Part shown: piece after piece, positions 7,183-12,050 of the stretch
Numbering within the stretch: the first letter of the stretch is position 1
Layout: the number at the start of each line of letters is the position of its first letter
The notes under the pieces: generated by a model
The model's database searches: none
Seen by the model: the letters and a program-made list of their open reading frames with translations, nothing else
What the model was told of the DNA's origin: nothing
Translations under genes and position numbers: made by a program
Assembly: GCA_002479035.1 (NCBI GenBank)
Contig: DLLA01000049.1
Coordinates: 1-15,756 of the forward strand
Length of the DNA stretch: 15,756 nt
Reading direction: 5' to 3'
Source: Bacteroidales bacterium UBA7574
GTDB taxonomy: Bacteria; Bacteroidota; Bacteroidia; Bacteroidales; Paludibacteraceae

Positions 7183-9945
7183 CTACCACCAGTTCACCCT
7201 CTTCCCTGCACTGTCGGTGCTGCTCTTGTCGTACTTGAGGTCGGCAAGCATGCTGGCGTTCACGCCGATATGGAACGTATAACTCTTGTAGGGGCCAAAC
7301 GGCACAAACGAGGCACTCATCGACCAGCAGTGTAAGTCGCGCGTTACGTTGATACTGGAGTATGCCAGTTTCTTGGCATTGATGTCGTAACTGAGTGTGG
7401 TGCTTGCTTTCCACCCTTTGCCGAGTCCCAATGACGCCGAGAACGACAGGTTGTGCCGCAACTCCATCTTATAATAGTTGCGCTTCTCGTCCCATTCGCT
7501 GCCCGCACCATAACGGATATTGTAACTCACGCCCAATGACCACGGTATCTCCGCAAACACATAGCCGTCGTCGGTGGCAGACTGCTGCTTGTCGTCTTTC
7601 TTCCGGTTGGCGTTGGTGTCTTCGGTGGACTCCATATTCTCGCCGTTTGGGTTCTCGGGAGTCTCTGTGGAGGCATCGGATTGACCTTTGTCTTTCTTGT
7701 TGAACCACCCCTTGACCACTTGGTTGTTAAACGTATAACTGAAACTGGTGCTCGTACCGAGGAAGTGCGGGAAGCGTCCGTGGTTCCAATAGAGTTCGTT
7801 GCACCGCACATGGCTGCCGCTTGCCGTGGTGGTGTACATATACGGGTCGAACTGCCCGCTGAGGTTGATGGTGTAGTTCACCTTGGGTACCTTGATACGC
7901 AGATTGACCGAGAAATTGCTCCAGTTCATACTGTCGGCAATGAAGTTGTACCCGCCACCGATACTGAAATTATCAATCAGACTAATCACCTTGTACGGCT
8001 CTTTGCCTGTGGTGTCGCGGTCGTTGCGCAGTTTCATCTCGAGGTTGTTGCCCAGTGAGAACGACAATGTGGCGGCTGCTCCCTGCCCGGGTCCCTCTTT
8101 GAAGCGGCAGTACTGCTTGGTCTCGTATATCCGTTGCCCCGCATCGTCCAACTTAGGCACCACGTTGCCGTCGGCATCGGTGGTAGTAATCAGTTGGTCG
8201 TAACTGCCGTAGAACCCGCCATAGCGCGATGCCCAGAACGACTTGCCGAAGTCGGGGTGGTAACTGAAACTGATATTGGGCGTGAGCACGTGGCGGAACC
8301 TGTCCACCTTGTCCCCGAACCACTTGCGGTAGGGGATATAGAATCCGTACAGTTTGGTGGAGAAACTGATGCTCGCGTTGAAGTCATACACGTTGTAGAA
8401 CCCCAGTGTGGTGTCGCATTGCAGCCTGTTCTCCGCCTCATTCCATGTCCGGTCCACGCGGTTGAAGAACATACGGTCGTTGAAACCGATAGAGGGTGTG
8501 ATACTCAGGTACTTGAACGCCATAAACGAAGCCGAACTGCTCAGCGTGTGCTTGAGCCTGTAGTCCCAGTCGCGGATGTAATCCGAGTGGAAGAAATAGT
8601 CCTCTTTGCAGGTGAGCGAGTTGGAGAACGACCCGTTGTATTGCAGGCTGATTTTCTCGTACCACTTCTCTTTGCCCACGGGGTTCTTGCGCTTGAACGG
8701 GTAGATTCGACTCATACTGACCGTGAGGTTGGGCGCACTGAACGAGATAGTCGAGTCCTTGGTACGCTGGCTGAGGCTCATGCTCATATTGATATTCCAC
8801 GGACTTTCGGGGAACCGCTGCGTGTAGGAAATAGAAGACGATGTCGTGTTCTCGGAGTTTGCCGCCACGTTGTAGTAACTGTTGATGTTGCTCCGGTTGT
8901 AGCCGCTGGTCTTGAAGTTCACACTCGCCGAGAAGTTGTTGTACGGGTTCGCCTTGGCATCCTGCGTATGCGTCCATTGCACACTCAGGTTCTTCGCCAC
9001 GTTGTAGTTGGGCATATCCTTTTCGCCCGTCACGTCCCAGCGGTAGTTCACGCTCAGATTGCCACGGAACTTGTAGCGTTTGAGGTACCGCGTTGCCGCC
9101 GACACCGCCCATGTGCCGCGGGTATATATGTCGCCCTTCAACTCAAGGTCCATATAGTCGTTGATGGCAAAGTAGTATCCCAAGCCCGACAGGTACAGTC
9201 CCCGTGTGTAGTCATCGCCGAAGTTCGGCATTATCAATCCGCTGGAGTAGGTCTGGTTGAACGGAAAAAAGCCAAACGGTATCGCCAATGGCAACGGCAC
9301 TCCGCCCACTTCCAGATAGGCAGGACCGGTGGCGATGTAACTGCCGGGCTTCACTTTGGCTTTGGTCATACGGAGTCCGAAGTGCGGGTGCTCGTGGTTG
9401 TCGCAGGTGGTGTAGTGTCCGCCCGCCATCATCATCACATCGTCTTCCGTCTTCTTGGTGCGCTCTGCCACCACGTATCCCTCGCCCTGCTCGGTCACCA
9501 CATGGCGGATAAAGCCTTTCTGCGTCTTGAGGTTGTAGGTCAGTTCGTTGGCCTCGTAACTGTCTTTGCCGTCTTTGAACACGGGTTTGCCCACCCACTC
9601 GTTCTCTATCGTGTCCAGCCGTCCCTGTGCGAACATGGTGCTGCTGTCCATCTGCACGCGGATATAGTCGGCGGTCAGTTGCATGGTCTTGTACTTCACG
9701 TCGCCGCTGCCGTAGATATGTGCCACACCGTTGCCCATCATTACTAATGAGTCTTTGGACGTGTACTCCACAGGGGCGTCTATTGCCTGCTTTTTCGGGG
9801 GCTGCGCCACACTATCCGCCTTCACCTGCAACGTATCCCCGCTCACAGCCAACGTGTCGGCAGGTACCACGGACTGCGCTCCGACCGGCATCACCAATCG
9901 GAGCAGAACTGCCAATATGTACCATTTCTGCCGTCTTCTGTTCAT
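7183..9945 (-). CDS. lptD: LptD-like LPS-assembly outer-membrane protein
   Basis: LptD is the outer-membrane barrel of the Lpt bridge and, with the lipoprotein LptE, inserts lipopolysaccharide into the outer leaflet. This 920-residue protein has a signal peptide ending near VGA23/Q24, a Thr/Asp-rich linker, and an OstA/LptA-like beta-jellyroll at about residues 60-200 (GNGVAHIYGSGDVKYKTMQL, DYIRVQMDSSTMFAQGRL, YEANELTYNLKTQKGFIRH). The conserved start of the barrel follows (IPFGFFPFNQTYSSGLIMP at 222-240). The barrel runs to about 905 and includes HVLTPNISFSYHPDFGKSFW at 552-571, typical of the family. A hydrophilic, charged Ser/Glu/Asn/Lys stretch at about 750-795 is inserted between C-terminal strands. 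Six cysteines are present (181, 446, 510, 613, 715, 873), not the E. coli disulfide layout. It is the first gene of the minus-strand run, and its start overlaps a leader hairpin (see the entry at 9944-9974). Confidence 0.92.
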   Translation of the reverse strand: MNRRRQKWYILAVLLRLVMPVGAQSVVPADTLAVSGDTLQVKADSVAQPPKKQAIDAPVEYTSKDSLVMMGNGVAHIYGSGDVKYKTMQLTADYIRVQMDSSTMFAQGRLDTIENEWVGKPVFKDGKDSYEANELTYNLKTQKGFIRHVVTEQGEGYVVAERTKKTEDDVMMMAGGHYTTCDNHEHPHFGLRMTKAKVKPGSYIATGPAYLEVGGVPLPLAIPFGFFPFNQTYSSGLIMPNFGDDYTRGLYLSGLGYYFAINDYMDLELKGDIYTRGTWAVSAATRYLKRYKFRGNLSVNYRWDVTGEKDMPNYNVAKNLSVQWTHTQDAKANPYNNFSASVNFKTSGYNRSNINSYYNVAANSENTTSSSISYTQRFPESPWNINMSMSLSQRTKDSTISFSAPNLTVSMSRIYPFKRKNPVGKEKWYEKISLQYNGSFSNSLTCKEDYFFHSDYIRDWDYRLKHTLSSSASFMAFKYLSITPSIGFNDRMFFNRVDRTWNEAENRLQCDTTLGFYNVYDFNASISFSTKLYGFYIPYRKWFGDKVDRFRHVLTPNISFSYHPDFGKSFWASRYGGFYGSYDQLITTTDADGNVVPKLDDAGQRIYETKQYCRFKEGPGQGAAATLSFSLGNNLEMKLRNDRDTTGKEPYKVISLIDNFSIGGGYNFIADSMNWSNFSVNLRIKVPKVNYTINLSGQFDPYMYTTTASGSHVRCNELYWNHGRFPHFLGTSTSFSYTFNNQVVKGWFNKKDKGQSDASTETPENPNGENMESTEDTNANRKKDDKQQSATDDGYVFAEIPWSLGVSYNIRYGAGSEWDEKRNYYKMELRHNLSFSASLGLGKGWKASTTLSYDINAKKLAYSSINVTRDLHCWSMSASFVPFGPYKSYTFHIGVNASMLADLKYDKSSTDSAGKRVNWW

Positions 9946-9974
9946 TCAATGTCCCGTTTGGATACTCATTGAAT
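9944..9974 (-). promoter_or_regulatory. Leader hairpin overlapping the lptD start codon
   Basis: On the minus-strand transcript ATTCAATG (9974-9967) and CATTGAAT (9951-9944) are perfect reverse complements, forming an 8-bp stem with a 15-nt loop. The 3' arm contains the first two bases of the lptD ATG (9945-9943), so the folded form would partly occlude the start. The pairing is seen directly; a regulatory effect is inference. The stem is A/U-rich and only moderately stable. Confidence 0.5.
9946..9969 (-). other. Possible 7-codon leader ORF abutting lptD
   Basis: An ATG at 9969 opens a frame encoding MSIQTGH, ending in TGA at 9948-9946. The stop is immediately followed by the lptD ATG in the same frame. 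The mini-ORF start lies in the 5' arm of the leader hairpin and its stop in the 3' arm. A ribosome translating it would melt the hairpin and terminate on the lptD start. It could be chance: no strong ribosome-binding site is visible and no homologue is known to me. Confidence 0.3.
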
Positions 9975-10025
9975 CGCCCAATCTGCCCCGCTTATGTCCA
10001 TACACAATGCGCGCAATTTAGCCTG

Positions 10026-10056
10026 CAAAGATACGCAAAATCCGCGAAACTTGCAA
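10026..10056 (-). promoter_or_regulatory. Bacteroidota-type promoter for the lptD operon
   Basis: On the minus strand TTG (10056-10054) is followed by a 20-nt spacer and TATCTTTG (10033-10026), matching the Bacteroidota -33/-7 form TTG-N19-20-TAnnTTTG. Transcription would start near 10020, leaving a leader of about 75 nt before the lptD ATG. It is the only good match upstream of the six-gene run. Confidence 0.75.
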
Positions 10057-10106
10057 CTCCCGCCCGTTTTTCCCCGACAACCACATCATATATTCAGTCC
10101 CCGCCC

Positions 10107-10127
10107 GCGCGGACATGTTGTCCGCGC
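10107..10127. repeat. Perfect GC-rich palindrome, 9-bp arms
   Basis: GCGCGGACA (10107-10115) and TGTCCGCGC (10119-10127) are exact reverse complements separated by TGT. On the plus strand a T/G-rich stretch follows (AAAGGTTTTTGTTTGTTTTG), loosely like a terminator, but no plus-strand gene precedes it. It lies about 50 bp upstream of the lptD -33 element, so an operator for a dimeric regulator is the other reading. Confidence 0.6.
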
Positions 10128-10189
10128 AAAGGTTTTTGTTTGTTTTGTAGGTTTTGGTTTCCATCATATTGTTCAATTGGATGTTGGCT

Positions 10190-10251
10190 GGTTAATAGTT
10201 GGTTACTGGTTAGTAGTTAGTCAGTTGTTGGTCAGTTGTTGTTAGTTATTG
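10190..10251. repeat. Degenerate GTTAGT/GTTGGT low-complexity repeat
   Basis: The plus strand runs through GGTTAATAGTTGGTTACTGG and then GTTAGTAGTTAG, followed by an exact 11-bp tandem duplication of GTCAGTTGTTG at 10220-10230 and 10231-10241, and TTAGTTATTG. Bases are almost only T, G and A on this strand. It shares TTAATAGTT with the 14-bp duplication upstream of aroQ when that is read on the minus strand (AATAGTTAATAA). Confidence 0.6.
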
Positions 10252-10291
10252 ACCGGTTCTTTCCGTTGCGCATTGGCAACCTGTTCTTGCA

Positions 10292-10322
10292 ATTCTTAAT
10301 TCTTCATTCTTAATTTTTAATT
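10292..10322. repeat. 7-bp tandem repeat, about 4.4 copies
   Basis: Units ATTCTTA, ATTCTTC, ATTCTTA, ATTTTTA and a partial ATT follow without gaps. The block is bracketed by TTGGCAA (10273-10279) and its reverse complement TTGCCAA (10321-10327), which could close a stem around it. Similar ATTCTTAATT runs occur between genes in Bacteroidales, from general knowledge; copy number in this genome cannot be seen here. Confidence 0.7.
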
Positions 10323-10339
10323 GCCAACACGGTCATCCT

Positions 10340-10394
10340 CGAAGGATAACCGAAAGATACACGAAGGATAACCGAAAGATAACCGAAGGATAAT
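10340..10394. repeat. Five-copy 11-bp tandem repeat, consensus CGAARGATAAC
   Basis: The copies are CGAAGGATAAC (10340-10350), CGAAAGATACA (10351-10361), CGAAGGATAAC (10362-10372), CGAAAGATAAC (10373-10383) and CGAAGGATAAT (10384-10394). GG and AG forms alternate, suggesting a 22-bp higher-order unit. The 11-bp period is close to one DNA helical turn. The block is about 90 bp upstream of the DUF975 promoter and about 285 bp from the lptD promoter. Confidence 0.85.
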
Positions 10395-10485
10395 GCGGAC
10401 CATTCCGTACCCTTGCCGAACACACAAGCCGCCTCTTCCCCACCCCGCAGAGCCCCGTCCTTTTCCTCAAAAATCACCACACCTG

Positions 10486-10516
10486 TTGGATATATCAACT
10501 TTTCTTTGTAATTTTG
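10486..10516 (+). promoter_or_regulatory. Bacteroidota-type promoter for the DUF975-nucleotidyltransferase unit
   Basis: TTG at 10486-10488, a 20-nt spacer, then TAATTTTG at 10509-10516 matches the -33/-7 form exactly. Transcription would start near 10523. This places the ATG at 10556 about 33 nt into the transcript and rules out the upstream TTG start at 10514, which would lie inside the -7 box. Confidence 0.8.
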
Positions 10517-10555
10517 CAGCATATATTGTGTAATAACTTTAATACAGATACCACT

Positions 10556-11257
10556 ATGCAAAGTCTTTCCGATTATCGTTGGCAGGCGCGTCAGGACCTG
10601 CAAGGCCGTTGGGGTGAAGCCGTATGCGCCACTCTTGTTGTCGCTCTCGTGGCGATGGTCTGCTTGGGACCTTCCATGCCCAACATCATCCTCAATGCCA
10701 CCGCATATCATGGGGGACTTCCTCCATACACTTGGTGGTCCAATTCGCTATATGGACTCGGATTTATCTTGGCGCTTTTCATCAGCACACCCCTCCAATA
10801 CGCCGTCAACTGCGCGTTCTTGCGTTTCACACGCCGCAACGAGGGTAGTGTCCTCTCCAACACATGGAACATCTTCCGTACAGACTACTCCTCTTATTTG
10901 CTTGCAGGTCTGCTGGTTTCCGTACTCACAGGACTGTTGAGTGTCGTCACGCTGGGTATTGGCGGTATCATCTTGGCGTATGCCTACCGTATGGTGCCCT
11001 ACCTCCTTCACGACTATCCGGACTTGAGTCTCCGTGAGGTGTTGCGCACCAGCCGCCAGATGATGAGGGGCTACAAGTGGAGATTGTTCTTGCTCGACCT
11101 TGTTTTCTTCGGATGGTACCTCTTGGGCATCTTCACTTTCTTTATTGCCTATTTCTGGATTGACGCTTACCAAAGCACCACTATGGCGCATTTCTACGAA
11201 GACCTGAAGGCTGACCGTATTGTGGACGAAGATGCCCCCACCCTATGCGAGCCATGA
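10556..11257 (+). CDS. DUF975 family integral membrane protein
   Basis: The 233-residue product belongs to the DUF975 family, membrane proteins of unknown function. Hydrophobic segments lie at about residues 22-40, 65-88, 113-144 and 176-202, so four or more transmembrane helices are likely. The diagnostic stretch is AYRMVPYLLHDYPDLSLREV followed by TSRQMMRGYKWRLFLLDLVF and WYLLGIFTFF, near residues 143-196, and the end YEDLKADR is also typical. I chose the ATG at 10556 because the longer frame starts inside the promoter and the family begins with a short SLSDYRWQAR-like cytoplasmic segment. The stop overlaps the next gene by 13 nt, so the two are probably co-translated. No catalytic motif is seen. 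Confidence 0.88.
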   Translation: MQSLSDYRWQARQDLQGRWGEAVCATLVVALVAMVCLGPSMPNIILNATAYHGGLPPYTWWSNSLYGLGFILALFISTPLQYAVNCAFLRFTRRNEGSVLSNTWNIFRTDYSSYLLAGLLVSVLTGLLSVVTLGIGGIILAYAYRMVPYLLHDYPDLSLREVLRTSRQMMRGYKWRLFLLDLVFFGWYLLGIFTFFIAYFWIDAYQSTTMAHFYEDLKADRIVDEDAPTLCEP

Positions 11258-12021
11258 TTTTTGCGGCGGGTTTGGGCACGCGTCTCAAACCCCTTACTGA
11301 TACTATGCCCAAAGCCTTGGTCCCTCTCGCGGGCAAGACATTGCTCCAATGGCAAATCGAGCGGCTGAAGGCGGCGGGCATTACCGACATCGTCGTCAAT
11401 GTGCACCACTTCCCTGACCAAATCATTGGTTACCTGAAGGATAACAATAATTTCGGCTGTCACATACAGGTCAGCGACGAACGTGCCGCCCTTCTCGAAA
11501 CGGGCGGGGGACTGCGCAAAGCGCGCCCCCTGCTCATACCTGCATCATCTACAGACTCCGCCGCGACCAGCGAGCCCATTCTGGTCTGCAATGTCGATAT
11601 CCTCTCCAATATCGACCTGCACCTCTTGCTGCGCGCCTACCGCCCCGACGAAATGGGGCTGCTCGTCGTCAGCCCGCGCGACACACAGCGTTACCTGCTT
11701 TTCGACCACGACAACCGTCTCCATGGGTGGACCAACATCAGCACAGGCGAAGTGCGCCCCGCAAGTCTGGATACCGATAAGGCGCAGACTATGAGGCGGT
11801 TGGCATTCTCCGGCATGCAGTTGCTCAACCCCCGCATATTCGATGTCATGGACGACGTAGTACGCCAACGGGGAGACAAGTTCTCCCTCATCGACCTCTA
11901 CCTCACCCTCACCGAACGCGAGGTGTTGCGTGCATACGTACCTGCCGGATACCGCATGATGGATGTCGGCAAGATTGCGCAACTCTCCGAGGCGGAATCC
12001 TTTGCCGAATCCCTCGCGTAG
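11245..12021 (+). CDS. Sugar-1-phosphate nucleotidyltransferase-like protein (MurU/HddC type)
   Basis: The 258-residue protein has the nucleotidyltransferase (GT-A-like) fold signature FAAGLGTRLKPLTDTMPKAL at residues 6-25, which binds the nucleotide. Further family motifs are VNVHHF at 51-56, ETGGGLRKARPLL at 85-97, the metal-site CNVDIL at 115-120, FSGMQLLNPRIF at 188-199 and MMDVGKIAQLSEAE at 238-251. Such enzymes join a sugar 1-phosphate and an NTP to make an NDP-sugar. Short members of about 220-260 residues include MurU (UDP-MurNAc salvage) and HddC (GDP-heptose). The usual neighbour of MurU, an AmgK-like kinase, is not next to it here, so substrate is unassigned. The ATG at 11245 gives the common MRAMIFAAG start; the ATG at 11254, in an ATGA overlap with the DUF975 stop, is a credible alternative. 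Confidence 0.88.
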   Translation: MRAMIFAAGLGTRLKPLTDTMPKALVPLAGKTLLQWQIERLKAAGITDIVVNVHHFPDQIIGYLKDNNNFGCHIQVSDERAALLETGGGLRKARPLLIPASSTDSAATSEPILVCNVDILSNIDLHLLLRAYRPDEMGLLVVSPRDTQRYLLFDHDNRLHGWTNISTGEVRPASLDTDKAQTMRRLAFSGMQLLNPRIFDVMDDVVRQRGDKFSLIDLYLTLTEREVLRAYVPAGYRMMDVGKIAQLSEAESFAESLA

Positions 12022-12050
12022 CGCACACGCTACATAGTGTTTGGAACTAT
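12018..12050. terminator. Two hairpins spanning the convergent stop codons
   Basis: GTAGCG (12018-12023) pairs with CGCTAC (12028-12033) around a CACA loop and contains the nucleotidyltransferase stop TAG. ATAGT (12034-12038) pairs with ACTAT (12046-12050) and contains the GH13 stop. There is no clean T-tract, so action as a bidirectional terminator is inferred from position between convergent genes only 25 nt apart. Confidence 0.4.

Larger units (their letters stand above)
9946..10555. other. 610-nt divergent intergenic region with repeats
   Basis: This is the only stretch above 300 nt without a convincing gene. From left to right it holds the lptD leader (9946 to about 10020), the lptD promoter (10026-10056), a 9-bp palindrome (10107-10127), a T/G-rich stretch, a GTTAGT-like degenerate repeat (about 10190-10251), a 7-bp tandem repeat (10292-10322) inside short inverted repeats, an 11-bp tandem repeat (10340-10394), and the promoter of the plus-strand DUF975 gene (10486-10516). 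Positions 10395-10485 show nothing I can name. Open frames across it have repeat-like or low-complexity translations and no recognisable domain. Confidence 0.8.

Noticed and set aside
8134..9747. 537-codon plus-strand open frame antisense to lptD
   Set aside because: Same composition as other antisense shadows and no recognisable motif; the minus strand carries LptD motifs throughout.
10273..10327. TTGGCAA/TTGCCAA inverted repeats as ends of a miniature transposable element
   Set aside because: Arms are only 7 bp, there is no target-site duplication and the interior is a simple 7-bp repeat.
10514..10555. Upstream TTG start extending the DUF975 protein by 14 residues
   Set aside because: The TTG lies inside the TAATTTTG promoter box, upstream of the predicted transcription start, so it would not be on the mRNA.
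10310..10711. 133-codon minus-strand open frame in the repeat region
   Set aside because: Its C-terminus is simply the translated 11-bp repeat (SFGY/VILR units) and its N-terminus lies antisense to the DUF975 gene; no independent support.
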